A DNA stretch of 64,000 nt from Desulfovibrio sp. Huiquan2017 (lineage in GTDB: Bacteria > Desulfobacterota > Desulfovibrionia > Desulfovibrionales > Desulfovibrionaceae): assembly GCF_017351175.1 (NCBI RefSeq), contig NZ_JAFMPN010000010.1:62001-126000 (forward strand). The letters are read 5' to 3'. Within the stretch, counting starts at the first letter, position 1, and each line of letters begins with the position of its first letter. Below the pieces are notes generated by a model. That model ran no database searches, was not told where the DNA came from, and was given only the letters and a program-made list of their open reading frames with translations. The translations under genes and the position numbers were made by a program. Positions 44,020 through 52,965 of the stretch are shown here, in pieces.

Positions 44020-44448
44020 ATGGACCCCATACGCGTACTTTTCGTCTGCCCGCACAACAGCGGCCGAAGCCTTATGGCCGAGGCCTTCCTGCAACGCCTC
44101 GGCCAGGGACGGTTCGCGGCAAGAAGTGCCGGGACCGCTCCCACCACCGTGGCTCCCCTGGTCCGGGAGGTCATGCGCGAAGCCAATTTTGAATTCCGGG
44201 ATCACGGCACCGCCGACATCCGCGACCTGCTGAGGGAAAAACCGCCCTACCACTACGTCATCACCACCTCCGGCCCGGACGAGCTCCGGGACATGCCGCC
44301 CCTGCCCGGCCAGACCGTCCGCCTGAATTGGCCCTTTCCCGACCCCGAACGGGTCACCGGCTCTCCGGAGGAACGTCTGGCCGCCGCCCGCGCCATCCGC
44401 GACGACATCCGCACCCAGGTTATCCGCTTTTTGCACGACCTCGCATAG
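44020..44448 (+). CDS. ArsC/low-molecular-weight phosphatase-like protein
   Basis: A 142-residue protein of the low-molecular-weight tyrosine phosphatase/arsenate reductase superfamily. The P-loop CX5R motif is VLFVCPHNSGRSLMAEAF, with Cys10 and Arg16. ARSAGTAPTTVAPLV and WPFPDPERVTGSPEERLAAA fit the thioredoxin-coupled arsenate reductases. The two resolving cysteines of those enzymes are missing: the region reads HYVITTSGPDELRDMP. Thioredoxin-linked arsenate reduction by the usual three-cysteine path is therefore unlikely. It could be a phosphatase or use an external thiol. It stands alone between tsaB and dnaA, with AAGGAG upstream. Confidence 0.75.
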   Translation: MDPIRVLFVCPHNSGRSLMAEAFLQRLGQGRFAARSAGTAPTTVAPLVREVMREANFEFRDHGTADIRDLLREKPPYHYVITTSGPDELRDMPPLPGQTVRLNWPFPDPERVTGSPEERLAAARAIRDDIRTQVIRFLHDLA

Positions 44449-44510
44449 GGCCTTCCCCTCCCCCAAATGCCGGGCCGCGCTCCACCAGGGGGCCCGCACT
44501 ATCCCGCAAA

Positions 44511-44541
44511 AAAAGGCCGATCTGACGATCGGCCTAAAAAA
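44511..44541. terminator. bidirectional intrinsic terminator between ArsC-like and dnaA
   Basis: AGGCCGATC and GATCGGCCT form a 9-bp stem with loop TGAC. A-runs lie on both sides, giving T-runs for the leftward dnaA transcript and pairing extensions. It probably ends dnaA. Confidence 0.8.
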
Positions 44542-44595
44542 ATCTCCTGGAGCGCACCGGTGTGGCGACTCCGGGAGAACATGCGGGGGGCTGGG

Positions 44596-45957
44596 TTAGG
44601 GGGTGAGCCGATGGGTGGTGTTTTCAATCTGCCGTCCCAGTGGGGTCTGCAGGGAAATTTCCCGCTCCACCTTGGTGATGCCCTTAAGTACGGTGGAATG
44701 TTTTCGGCCAAGACGTTCCCCAATAGACTTGAGGGATAGCTCGGTGTGCTTGCGGGCCAGATAAAAGGCGGTGTTGCGGGCCAGGACCACGTCGCGCTTG
44801 CGGCTCTTGGAACGCAATACATCTTCGGACAGCTCATAGCACTTGCAGATGAACTCGATGATGTGGGCGAAATCCGGAGAGGAATTCTGCACGGCGTAGT
44901 TTTCCAGCACCTCCCAGGCCAGGTTCATGGTCACATCGCGGTTGAGCAGACGGGCCTTGAGGACCAGGTTGTTTAGGCAGCTTTCCAACTGGCGGATGTC
45001 GGTGGTGATACGCTCGGCCAAAAGTTCGGAGACCTCCACCGGCACGGAAATCTGCATGCGGCGGGCCTTTTCGAGGATGATCCGGCGGCGGGTCTCCATG
45101 TCCGGACGATTGATGTGGGCCAGAAATCCGGAACAGAACCGGGAGACCAGACGGTCATCCACCTTGGAAAATTCCTTGGGCATGAAGGAGCTGGTCAGGA
45201 CCGCCTTGCAACCGCGCTCGCGCAGGGCGGTCAGGGTGCAGAGCAGTTCTTCCTGCATCTTCTCTTTGCCCTGAAAGAAATGCACGTCTTCAAGGAGCAG
45301 AACGTCGATGGCTTCGCGGAACTGGGCCTTGAACTGGTCCACCTGGCCGGACTTGAAGGCCAGCACCCATCGGGTGGCAAACTCTTCGGAGGACAGGCAG
45401 GCAACCTTGAGGTGCTTGCGGTTGGAGGTGCGGCACAGTTCGTTGCCCACGGACCGGAGCAGATGGGTCTTGCCCAGGCCCGGACCGGAGCTGAGGAACA
45501 GATGGTCGGAGTTGAAGGCGGTGGACCCGATGGACTTGCTGGCCGCGCAGGCCAGTTCGTTGGACGGTCCCACGACGAAATCGTCGAAGGAAAATCGCCA
45601 GTTCGAGACCGTCACGGGCTTGATGGTCTGCCCCAGGGGCAAGCCCATATGCCGGGGAGCGCGCTCCGCGACCGCCGTTTTCCTGCCGACGGCGGGGGCC
45701 GCCTTGACGTCGGGCTTGCGCGCGGCAATGGTGATGGTGATGCGGGGTTCCGCGCCGAGAATCTCGGCGGCGGACTCGCGGATGACCTGGAGCAGGCGGT
45801 CGCGGACCCAGTTGGCCACGAACTCGTTGGGCGCGGTCAGAGTCAGGCGATTACCGTCCACGCGACCTTGAAGGGGCTTTATCCAGACAGTGAAGAGACC
45901 AGGGTTGAGGCTCTTTTCGAGCGAGAAGAGTATTTGCTTCCAGGCAGTGTCAATCAT
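44596..45957 (-). CDS. dnaA: chromosomal replication initiator protein DnaA
   Basis: A 453-residue DnaA. Domain I is DTAWKQILFSLEKSLNPGLF. The AAA+ domain has LSSGPGLGKTHLLRSVGNEL (Walker A, near residue 160) and VLLLEDVHFFQGKEKMQEEL (Walker B, with ED in place of the usual DD). The C-terminal domain IV reads SIGERLGRKHSTVLKGITKV. Canonical DnaA has a D-H-[ST]-T-V motif here, and the Asp that contacts the DnaA box is Lys in this protein. No dnaN follows. I use ATG 45957; TTG 45993 is possible. It is either the main DnaA or a second DnaA, as annotated in some Desulfovibrio genomes. Confidence 0.88.
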   Translation of the reverse strand: MIDTAWKQILFSLEKSLNPGLFTVWIKPLQGRVDGNRLTLTAPNEFVANWVRDRLLQVIRESAAEILGAEPRITITIAARKPDVKAAPAVGRKTAVAERAPRHMGLPLGQTIKPVTVSNWRFSFDDFVVGPSNELACAASKSIGSTAFNSDHLFLSSGPGLGKTHLLRSVGNELCRTSNRKHLKVACLSSEEFATRWVLAFKSGQVDQFKAQFREAIDVLLLEDVHFFQGKEKMQEELLCTLTALRERGCKAVLTSSFMPKEFSKVDDRLVSRFCSGFLAHINRPDMETRRRIILEKARRMQISVPVEVSELLAERITTDIRQLESCLNNLVLKARLLNRDVTMNLAWEVLENYAVQNSSPDFAHIIEFICKCYELSEDVLRSKSRKRDVVLARNTAFYLARKHTELSLKSIGERLGRKHSTVLKGITKVEREISLQTPLGRQIENTTHRLTP

Positions 45958-46031
45958 GTTGTGTGGGATAGTGTATCGAGTGGGAATGGACAATTCGCGT
46001 TATTCAATGAAACGGCAAAGACAGGAACAGA

Positions 46032-46209
46032 TTATCGACAGCGCGCCAAGCCGTCAACCATTTGTAATTTATTTATTTATTTTAAAACCCACAGTGCGCC
46101 GACGTTTTCAGCCGGATCAGTTTGAAACATCGGTGTAACAAGGGTTTTCTGGGTCTTGATTTTTTCTAGATGAACACATTATCAACAGTTGTTGAAAATC
46201 TTTTCCACA
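46032..46209. promoter_or_regulatory. AT-rich region with DnaA-box-like sites upstream of dnaA
   Basis: The 610-nt gap between dnaA and thyX (45958-46567) is AT-rich and holds no gene that I can support. DnaA-box-like 9-mers are TTATCGACA (46032), TTATCAACA (46179), TTTTCAACA (minus strand, 46198-46190) and TTTTCCACA (46201). The last three lie within 31 nt. AT-rich tracts lie at 46061-46086 and 46336-46385. This could be a replication origin or the autoregulated dnaA promoter. Gene orientation argues that it is not a typical oriC. Confidence 0.55.
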
Positions 46210-46413
46210 GTATAAAATGTAAATTTCGACAAATTCTTCATGATTACACTCTTTTTCTTGTCCGTCATTTCCGATTTGTGACAATCTGTTTCCTACGCAA
46301 TCGGGAGTATTTTGACGGCGCCAATCGTAATGCATTGAAATAAAAAGACATTAAAAATAAACAACTATTTCTATACAAAACATTCGTCTAGGTCCGTACC
46401 CCGAATATTCCGC

Positions 46414-46443
46414 AAAACCCCCGCAGCCCAAGGGCTGCGGGGG
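46414..46443 (-). terminator. intrinsic terminator after thyX
   Basis: CCCCCGCAGCCC and GGGCTGCGGGGG form a 12-bp stem with a 2-nt loop. AAAA on the plus strand at 46414 gives a short T-run for leftward transcription from thyX. The T-run is only four long. Confidence 0.65.
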
Positions 46444-46567
46444 AACAGGCGGTTAGGAACAAGTGCAATACATCGAATTAAAAGATAAAAAAATAATCGC
46501 GACCGAAAGACCAGGGAGGACAAGGGGTCTCGGAGGCGGGAAAAAATCCCAGTCTATGGAAAATTAA

Positions 46568-47302
46568 TTAGCCCAGCTCCTGGCGGGTCGGATATTTTCC
46601 GCAGGCGAATTTCGGTGATTCCGGGCAATATCCGAGCTGTTCGCAACGCGCTCCGCCGTTGGCGAAAATGGCGGGCAGCTTCTCCTTACAGATGTCCAGC
46701 ATCCCGTTGGCCATGGCCCGGACTTCCCATTGGGCCCGGTTGCAGCAGCGCAGGTGAAAGAAGTGGTGCAGACTGCGGCAGTTCATGGTCATGACGATCT
46801 TGGTCTCGGCCGCCTGGGGCAGGACGAAGCGCGCATCCTCGTTCGCCTTGGACTGGCGGCCGTGGGCCACCAGGATGTCGCGCAGGTCGGAGTAGGCGGA
46901 CTGCACCTCGGCCATGAACGACTCGAAGCGCTCACGCGCTTCGGGAATCTTGGCGATGGCCGGAGGCAGGATATAGTCCATGTCGTTCTCGGCCACGTAG
47001 CGCTGGCTCTGCTGGGAATAGGAGGCGATGCGGTGCCGGACGACCTGGTGGGAGCAGGCCCGGGAGATGCCCTCCACGGCGAAGGTCATGGACACGTGCT
47101 CGACGGGGCTGTCATGGCCCGACTCCATGGTCTTGGCCACGAAGTCCGCCTGGACCTGCGGGTCGATTTCGCCGGAGAGCAGCTTTGGCCACATGTCGGC
47201 CACGAACCCGGCATGGTAGCACTGCCGAAACGCGGCATAAATGAGGGACAGGGCGTCGGGGGTCATGGTCAAAAGTTCGACCCTGAGTTGCTTTTCCGGC
47301 AT
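46568..47302 (-). CDS. thyX: flavin-dependent thymidylate synthase ThyX
   Basis: A 244-residue FAD-dependent thymidylate synthase, an alternative to ThyA that makes dTMP using methylene-tetrahydrofolate and reduced flavin. The ThyX motif RHRIASYSQQSQRYVAEND is present. SGHDSPVEHVSMTFAVEGI and LHHFFHLRCCNRAQWEVRAM fit the family. The C-terminus has a Cys-containing segment, FANGGARCEQLGYCPESPKF. The start is ATG 47302. It lies leftward next to the dnaA upstream region. Confidence 0.95.
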   Translation of the reverse strand: MPEKQLRVELLTMTPDALSLIYAAFRQCYHAGFVADMWPKLLSGEIDPQVQADFVAKTMESGHDSPVEHVSMTFAVEGISRACSHQVVRHRIASYSQQSQRYVAENDMDYILPPAIAKIPEARERFESFMAEVQSAYSDLRDILVAHGRQSKANEDARFVLPQAAETKIVMTMNCRSLHHFFHLRCCNRAQWEVRAMANGMLDICKEKLPAIFANGGARCEQLGYCPESPKFACGKYPTRQELG

Positions 47303-47392
47303 GTATCGAGCTCCAATTCTATTCTATATGTAGGGTGAAAGGTTTTCTGCTTACCGCAAACCGGCCGGGCTGTCATCCGGCCCGGACCTCGG

Positions 47393-47920
47393 CTAGTAGC
47401 CTATCTTCTCCAGCGCGTCGTCCATCAGTTCGCCCGGCGTCCGTGTTCCTTGCAGGATAAAGTGGAGCACACTGTAGAAGATCGGCTCCACCTCGGCCAA
47501 CCGGGCCGAGAGCTCCCGCCACAGGGCGTCCGTGTCCGCCACGCCGTCACGCTCGGCCACCCGGCCCGCGAGCAGACGGGTATCGGCCATAAGGTAGAAG
47601 ACCTTGCCCGCCCCATGGATGAGCGGCCGGACATCGGGGTGATCCGCCAGCCGGTCGGGCAGAACGATGATGGCGCCGCGCCCCGCCAGGGCTTCGGCGG
47701 CCGCCCCCGGAGCCTCGGGCGAGAGCACGGGCTTGCCGGTGCGCTCGGCCAGCAATCGGGCCAGTTCCGACCGGCCCGAGCCGGGCAGGCCGAGAAGGAC
47801 CACGTTGCCCGTCTCCCGCCACGGGTCGGCGTAATCCTCGCGCCGTTCGCCCCGGGCGTACCCCTTGGCCGCCCCGGCATCTTCCACATCGTATTCCTCA
47901 TTAATGAGATATTTGACCAT
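47393..47920 (-). CDS. shikimate kinase-like P-loop protein (Walker A Lys to Arg)
   Basis: A 175-residue protein with a shikimate kinase-like fold. VVLLGLPGSGRSELARLLAE is the P-loop, but the invariant Lys of GxxGxGK[ST] is Arg. GAIIVLPDRLADHPDVR and VFYLMADTRLLAGRVAERD parallel the shikimate kinase lid and nucleotide regions. The first 30 residues form an acidic extension (INEEYDVEDAGAAKGYARGE). Loss of the lysine suggests reduced or altered ATP use. It may be a degenerate paralogue or a non-kinase. The start is ATG 47920 with a weak ribosome-binding site. It is divergent from the phospholipase-like gene. Confidence 0.65.
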   Translation of the reverse strand: MVKYLINEEYDVEDAGAAKGYARGERREDYADPWRETGNVVLLGLPGSGRSELARLLAERTGKPVLSPEAPGAAAEALAGRGAIIVLPDRLADHPDVRPLIHGAGKVFYLMADTRLLAGRVAERDGVADTDALWRELSARLAEVEPIFYSVLHFILQGTRTPGELMDDALEKIGY

Positions 47921-48005
47921 ACGTCTCTCGCTGGTTGCAAGTTTGTGTTGCCAAGTGGAAGGTATCAAGTAGGATGGCCGAAAGGCAAATCCAAAACCGA
48001 CCGCC

Positions 48006-48992
48006 ATGCCCAAGGAACTGATCCACTTCAAAACCGCCGAAATGACCGCCGCCCGGCTGGCCGACACCCGTTTCGCCTCCGGCCTGGCCGCCCGGCCTCA
48101 AGGTGTGCTCCTCGGAGCCGTGTTCCACGACGCGCTGTTCTTCGGGGCCATGCCCCGTGCCCTGCCCATGGCCAAGCTGGCCCACCGCCTCCACGGAGCC
48201 CGGGGCGAGGACACCTACGCCCTGCTCCGGCTCCAGGCGCGCCACGCGGCCGGGACGCCGGACCGGGATCTGGCCGCAGCCCTGCTGGTGGGCATGGCCT
48301 CGCATCTGTGGGCGGACACGGTCATGCACCCCATGGTCTGGCATCTGACCGGCGATTACTACGCCGATTCCCGACGCGAAAAATCCCTGGCCCGCCAGCG
48401 CCACCGCGCCCTGGAATCGCTCATGGATATGATCGCCTGCCCGGAGATGATCGACCGCCCCCTGTACCGCATCCGCAATCTCCTCGCTTCTCTGGGCCCG
48501 CTCCTGTTCGAGGCCCTGCCCATGAAAGGACTGGCGAACCTGGCGAATGTGAGACCCGGACGGGCGGTCCCGGCACTGGCCTCGGCCTTCGGGCTGTTCG
48601 CCCGCTTCCAGGCCCTGTTCCCGCGGACCGGGCTGGCCAGGACCCTGCATGCGGCCGCGCCCTGGTTGCCGGACACGGCTCGGGAACTCGCCGCCCTGTT
48701 CTACGCTCCCCAATGGCTCGACCAGGCCGGACGCATCAATGAAGTCATCCGCTACCACGACCCGGTATCCGACGCGGTCCGCGAGGAAAGCCTGGCCCGC
48801 CTCATGGACCGGGCGGCGGATCGGGCCGCCGCCCTCTGCCGCCGCCTGGAACCGGCGGTCTTCGACGGAACCGGGCCCGTCCTGCCCGAGACCGGGCCGT
48901 CCCTGGATTCCGGCAGGCGGGGCGCAGGAACCGGCGACATGCGCCACATGGCCGACGACCTGTTCCCAAAGCTTCCGCAACATTCCCGCTAG
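48006..48992 (+). CDS. zinc-dependent phospholipase C-like protein
   Basis: A 328-residue protein that resembles the zinc-dependent phospholipase C/S1-P1 nuclease-like fold. The histidine and aspartate residues of the metal site appear in PKELIHFKTAEMTAARLAD, LLGAVFHDALFFGAMP and LLVGMASHLWADTVMHPMV. It lacks a signal peptide, unlike secreted phospholipases C. A lipid or nucleotide phosphodiester substrate is possible but not shown. The rest is helical and rich in Ala, Leu and Arg. It is divergent from the shikimate kinase-like gene and just upstream of the AsmA-like gene. Confidence 0.65.
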   Translation: MPKELIHFKTAEMTAARLADTRFASGLAARPQGVLLGAVFHDALFFGAMPRALPMAKLAHRLHGARGEDTYALLRLQARHAAGTPDRDLAAALLVGMASHLWADTVMHPMVWHLTGDYYADSRREKSLARQRHRALESLMDMIACPEMIDRPLYRIRNLLASLGPLLFEALPMKGLANLANVRPGRAVPALASAFGLFARFQALFPRTGLARTLHAAAPWLPDTARELAALFYAPQWLDQAGRINEVIRYHDPVSDAVREESLARLMDRAADRAAALCRRLEPAVFDGTGPVLPETGPSLDSGRRGAGTGDMRHMADDLFPKLPQHSR

Positions 48993-49060
48993 CATGTTGC
49001 TCCGACAACGCAAATGCCGTATTGTTTCCCCGTAGTCCCCACCCTCAACCAGGAGCCATC

Positions 49061-49858
49061 ATGAAAAAATACATCTTCATCGGCGCAGGCGTCATCCTCG
49101 CGGGCATCATCACCGCCATCGTGCTCGTCATCCTCAACCTCGGCGACTTGATCAAAACCGCCGTGGAGGAATTCGGGCCGCCCATCACCAAAACGGAGGT
49201 CCGTCTCGGTTCCGCCGACATCTCCGTCCTGTCCGGAGCCGGAACCCTGACCAATTTCTACCTGGGCAACCCCCGGGGATTCAAAATGCCCAGCGCCATG
49301 GAGTGCGGAACCATCCGGATCAAGGTGGACACCAAGTCCCTGACCTCGGATAAGATCATCATAGAGGAAATCTACATCGACGGCCCGGTCATCAGCTATG
49401 AGAAGCGGGGCAACACCGACAACTTCCAGACTATCGTCAACAACATCAAGAAGACCGTGGCCGGAGAAAAGAAACAAACGGCCAAGGGGACCGAGGGAAA
49501 GACGTCCGAGACCGGCTCCGAGAAAAAGATCCAGATCAACGACTTCATCGTCAAGAACGGCAAGATCAACCTGGGCGGTTCGTTGCTCGACGCCTTCGGC
49601 GACCAGGGCATGGGCATCAACCTGCCCGACATTCACCTGAAGGACATCGGCAAGGACTCGGAAACCACCCCTGCCGAGGCGTTTGCCCAAATTCTCGGCG
49701 AGATGACCGGCGATGTGACCGGTACGGTCACCCAGGTAACCAAGCAACTCAAGGAAGCCGTGGGCAAGGCCGTGGAGGGCGCGATGGAAGGCGCGGGCAA
49801 AGCCGGCGATTCCGTGGGCGGAGCCATCAAGGGGCTGTTCGGCGGCTCTTCCGAATAA
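49061..49858 (+). CDS. AsmA-like/DUF748 envelope protein
   Basis: A 265-residue protein anchored by one N-terminal membrane helix ([20 protein letters not shown]). The soluble part has [39 protein letters not shown] and a [19 protein letters not shown] segment, typical of AsmA and DUF748 proteins that carry lipids or shape the outer membrane. A Lys/Thr-rich insert lies in the middle, and the C-terminus is helical and glycine-rich. The start is ATG 49061 with AGGAG upstream. It resembles the short AsmA proteins found in delta-proteobacteria. Confidence 0.7.
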   Translation: MKKYIFIGAGVILAGIITAIVLVILNLGDLIKTAVEEFGPPITKTEVRLGSADISVLSGAGTLTNFYLGNPRGFKMPSAMECGTIRIKVDTKSLTSDKIIIEEIYIDGPVISYEKRGNTDNFQTIVNNIKKTVAGEKKQTAKGTEGKTSETGSEKKIQINDFIVKNGKINLGGSLLDAFGDQGMGINLPDIHLKDIGKDSETTPAEAFAQILGEMTGDVTGTVTQVTKQLKEAVGKAVEGAMEGAGKAGDSVGGAIKGLFGGSSE

Positions 49859-49878
49859 CTGTTTCTCGACAGAAAACC

Positions 49879-49914
49879 AGGGGCCGTTCCGGGATTCGCC
49901 GGGGCGGCCCCTTT
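49879..49914 (+). terminator. putative terminator after the AsmA-like gene
   Basis: AGGGGCCG and CGGCCCCT close a longer imperfect hairpin. Only three T residues follow. It lies 20 nt after the stop at 49858. Confidence 0.5.
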
Positions 49915-49967
49915 CGTGTGCGCCCGCCCTTGCCGTCCACGCACCGAATGCAGTACAGGTCCAGGAT

Positions 49968-51641
49968 ATGAGCGCCACCCCGTACACCGCCGAAGCGGTC
50001 CTCGACCACGACTCCCTGACGGACCTGCGCGTCCGCGTCCAGGGCAAGACCTGGCACCTGTGGGGCCGCAAGGGGCGGGAGCGGGAGACCGAGCTGGCCG
50101 ACGCCGTGCCGGACGACGGCCTGCCCGTACTCCTGGGAGCGGGACTGGGACACGCCCTGGACCTCCTGTTGGCGCGCGGCCTGCCCGTGGCCGTGGCGGA
50201 TCGGGAGAGCGGACTGCTCGGGCTGACCGGGGCCCTCGACGGGCGTTCCGCCGAAACCTGTCTGCACCTGGACGACCCGGACCCGGCCGAAGCCCTGAAA
50301 CGGCTGGCCCGGTGGAGCGAGAAGCACGGCGGACGCACGCCGATTCCGGTGATCCTGCCCCTGTACCAGCGACTGAACCGCGACTGGTACGGCACCCTGG
50401 CCCAGACCCTCAAGGCGGACGCGGCCACGGGCTTCTGGTCCCTGGCCCGCTATCCCAAATTCCGTGCGGCGGCCCCGCGCGTGCTCTTCTTTGACTCGGA
50501 CTATTTCCTGTGCCGGGAGATCCTGGCGGCCCTGGACCGCCTCGGCGTGGCCCACCGCACCCTGCCGCTGAACGACCGCGAGACCGGCTCGGGCGCGTTC
50601 ATCGAGGGGTTGCTCAAGGCCGTGATCGCCTTCCGCCCGGACATGGTGCTGACCGTCAACCATTTTGGGCTGGACCGCGAAGGCAAGCTGGCCGGGCTGC
50701 TTGCGGATCTCGGCCTGCCCCTGGCCTCCTGGTTCGTGGACAATCCACGTCTGATCCTCTTCGACTACGACCACCCCGGCACGGACAACACGGTCATCTT
50801 TTCTTTCGACGCGGGCAATCTGGACGAGATGCGCGACAGGGGGTTTGAACACGTCCATTACCTGCCGCTTGCCACCGACCCGCATCGTTTCCGGCCGCGC
50901 GCGGGCGGGGCCCCATCCGCCTGGACGGCCCCCTTATCCTTTGTGGGCAGCTCCATGACCCGGCCCGTGGCCAAATCCCTGGCCCTGGCGGGGTTGCCCG
51001 CTCCCCTGGCCGGGGAATATGAAGCCGTGGCCGGAGTCTTCGGACGCTCGGGCGAGACCTCCGTGACCAAGTTTCTTGAAGCCGAACGGCCGGACTGGCT
51101 GGCCGCCGTCCGGGGGCTGGAGTCGCGCGAACAACGGCTGGCCGCCGAATCTTTGCTCACCTGGGAGGCCACCCGGCAGTACCGACTGGCCTGCGTGCGG
51201 GCCACCCTGCCCTTCTCCCCGCTCGTGGTGGGCGACAAAGGCTGGACCGGACTCCTGGGCAGCGCAAAGGCGCGGTTCCTGCCTCCTCTCGACTACTATG
51301 CGGACCTGCCCCGCTTTTACCCTCGATCCACGATCAACTTCAATTGCACCAGCCGCCAGATGAAGGGCGCGGTCAACCAACGGGTCTTCGACGTTCCGGC
51401 CTGCGGGGGCTTCCTGCTGACCGACCACCGCGAGCAGATGGAACAACTCTTCGACCTGGACCGCGAAGCGGCGGTTTATCGAAACGTGGAGGAAATCCCC
51501 GGCCTGGTGGAACGGTTCTCGGCCGATCCGACGGCACGCGAAAAGATCGTCCAGGCCGCCGCCCGGCGCATCCTGGCCGAACATACCTACGAACACCGCC
51601 TACAAAGGCTTCTTGAAATCCTGCGCGAAACCTTCGCCTGA
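49968..51641 (+). CDS. CgeB-like glycosyltransferase
   Basis: A 557-residue glycosyltransferase related to the CgeB/DUF3880 family. The N-terminal 170 residues are of unknown type. Then come [20 protein letters not shown] and [21 protein letters not shown], a GT-B N-terminal fold, and [20 protein letters not shown]. The C-terminal fold has [40 protein letters not shown] and [11 protein letters not shown]. Relatives near flagellin genes modify flagellin. It lies directly upstream of fliC in the same direction, so flagellin glycosylation is a reasonable guess. Confidence 0.78.
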   Translation: MSATPYTAEAVLDHDSLTDLRVRVQGKTWHLWGRKGRERETELADAVPDDGLPVLLGAGLGHALDLLLARGLPVAVADRESGLLGLTGALDGRSAETCLHLDDPDPAEALKRLARWSEKHGGRTPIPVILPLYQRLNRDWYGTLAQTLKADAATGFWSLARYPKFRAAAPRVLFFDSDYFLCREILAALDRLGVAHRTLPLNDRETGSGAFIEGLLKAVIAFRPDMVLTVNHFGLDREGKLAGLLADLGLPLASWFVDNPRLILFDYDHPGTDNTVIFSFDAGNLDEMRDRGFEHVHYLPLATDPHRFRPRAGGAPSAWTAPLSFVGSSMTRPVAKSLALAGLPAPLAGEYEAVAGVFGRSGETSVTKFLEAERPDWLAAVRGLESREQRLAAESLLTWEATRQYRLACVRATLPFSPLVVGDKGWTGLLGSAKARFLPPLDYYADLPRFYPRSTINFNCTSRQMKGAVNQRVFDVPACGGFLLTDHREQMEQLFDLDREAAVYRNVEEIPGLVERFSADPTAREKIVQAAARRILAEHTYEHRLQRLLEILRETFA

Positions 51642-51797
51642 ACCGGCCGGACCGCCGGTACGGGTTTCAGACCGACAACGCCGGTAGATGCGGCAAATCC
51701 GGCCGCCCATCCGGTAGCCCGGCCGCGTTCGGCGCGCCCCGGACCGGGCCATTTTCTTCCGACAGATTCACCGACATAAAAAAGCATTCATTCGACC

Positions 51798-51824
51798 TAA
51801 AGTTTTCTCCACGCCAGTCGATGA
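51798..51824 (+). promoter_or_regulatory. sigma-28 (FliA) type promoter of fliC
   Basis: TAAA (51798) and GTCGATGA (51817) are separated by 15 nt, close to the sigma-28 consensus TAAA-N15-GCCGATAA with two mismatches in the -10. It lies 93 nt upstream of the fliC start, in a 276-nt gap with no other gene. Confidence 0.7.
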
Positions 51825-51917
51825 AGTGGTCAACAAAAGAAAGGTTTGTCCGGCGGAACGTGATTCGTCGGAATGCTACCTAGGCATGGAAGCCAAAACA
51901 ATTTCAAGGAGGAAATT

Positions 51918-52805
51918 ATGTCCCTGGTTATCAACCACAACTTGATGGCGATGAACGCTTCGCGCAACTTGGGCGTGTCCTACGGCAACCTGGAAACGTC
52001 CACCCGTCGCCTGTCCTCGGGTCTTCGCATCACCCAGTCGTCCGACGACGCCGCCGGTCTGGCCGTTCGCGAACTGATGCGTTCCGACGTCAAGTCCCTG
52101 CAGCAGGGCATCCGTAACGCCAACGACGGCATCTCCCTCATCCAGACGGCTGACGGCGCGCTCGGCGTTATCGATGAAAAGCTGATCCGCATGAAGGAAC
52201 TGGCCATGCAGGCCTCCACGGGTACCTACAACTCCGACCAGCGCCTGATCATCGACTCCGAGTATCAGGCCATGGCTTCGGAAATCACCCGTATCGCCAA
52301 CTCCACGGACTTCAACGGCATCTACCTGCTCAACGGCAACCTGTCCGGCGCGACCCACGACGGTTCCGGAGTCAAGGCCTCGGGCAAGCTGAAGGTCCAC
52401 TTCGGTACCGGCAACGATTGCTCCGAAGACTACTACTACATCCAGATCGGCACGGCCACGGCCTCCTCTCTGGGTGTCGGCTACGGCGCAACCGGCAGCG
52501 CGGGACGCTCCATCTCCACTCAGGAGCTGGCGCAGCAGGCCCTGGAGGTCCTGGACAAGGCCATCATCTCCAAGGATAAGATCCGCGCCAACCTCGGAGC
52601 CCTGCAGAACCGCCTGGAAAACACCGTTACCGTTCTGGAAGTCCAGGCCGAGAACATCCAGGCCGCCGAATCCCGCATCTCCGACGTCGATGTGGCCACC
52701 GAGATGACCGAATTCGTGCGCAACCAGATTCTGACCCAGTCGGGTATCTCCATGCTGGCCCAGGCCAACAGCATGCCGAGAATGGCCCTGTCCCTGCTCG
52801 GCTAG
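51918..52805 (+). CDS. fliC: flagellin
   Basis: A 295-residue flagellin, the filament subunit exported by the flagellar type III system. The N-terminal D0/D1 region is SLVINHNLMAMNASRNLGVS and LSSGLRITQSSDDAAGLAVR. The C-terminal D1/D0 region is ESRISDVDVATEMTEFVRNQ and MLAQANSMPRMALSLLG. The middle (residues of roughly 155-205) is short, so D2 and D3 are minimal. The start has a strong AAGGAGGAA. A sigma-28 promoter precedes it and a terminator follows. Confidence 0.96.
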   Translation: MSLVINHNLMAMNASRNLGVSYGNLETSTRRLSSGLRITQSSDDAAGLAVRELMRSDVKSLQQGIRNANDGISLIQTADGALGVIDEKLIRMKELAMQASTGTYNSDQRLIIDSEYQAMASEITRIANSTDFNGIYLLNGNLSGATHDGSGVKASGKLKVHFGTGNDCSEDYYYIQIGTATASSLGVGYGATGSAGRSISTQELAQQALEVLDKAIISKDKIRANLGALQNRLENTVTVLEVQAENIQAAESRISDVDVATEMTEFVRNQILTQSGISMLAQANSMPRMALSLLG

Positions 52806-52835
52806 GCAGCAATCGCATCGCTTTAAGCGACTTTC

Positions 52836-52870
52836 GGGTCGGGCTCATTCTGAGCCCGGCCCATTGTTTT
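52836..52870 (+). terminator. intrinsic terminator after fliC
   Basis: GGGTCGGGCTCA and TGAGCCCGGCCC form a 12-bp stem (one G-T pair) with loop TTC, followed by a T-rich tail. It separates fliC from fliD. Confidence 0.85.
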
Positions 52871-52896
52871 TATTGGACATCTCCCACCTCCTCCCA

Positions 52897-52912
52897 TGGC
52901 ACCATGATTGCA
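52897..52912 (+). promoter_or_regulatory. sigma-54 promoter of fliD
   Basis: TGGCACC-ATGA-TTGCA matches the sigma-54 consensus TGGCACG-N4-TTGCA at all but one base, with the correct GG to GC spacing. It lies 54 nt before the fliD start, so the expected transcript begins about 40 nt upstream of fliD. Confidence 0.75.
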
Positions 52913-52965
52913 AGCCATTTCATACCTAATGGAATGGGAAAAAACTTCCGATCAAGGATATAACC

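Noticed and set aside
44596-46567. Definite chromosomal origin call
   Set aside because: DnaA-box-like sites are present, but highly expressed genes to the left point toward this region, opposite to the expected leading-strand orientation. GC skew could not be computed.
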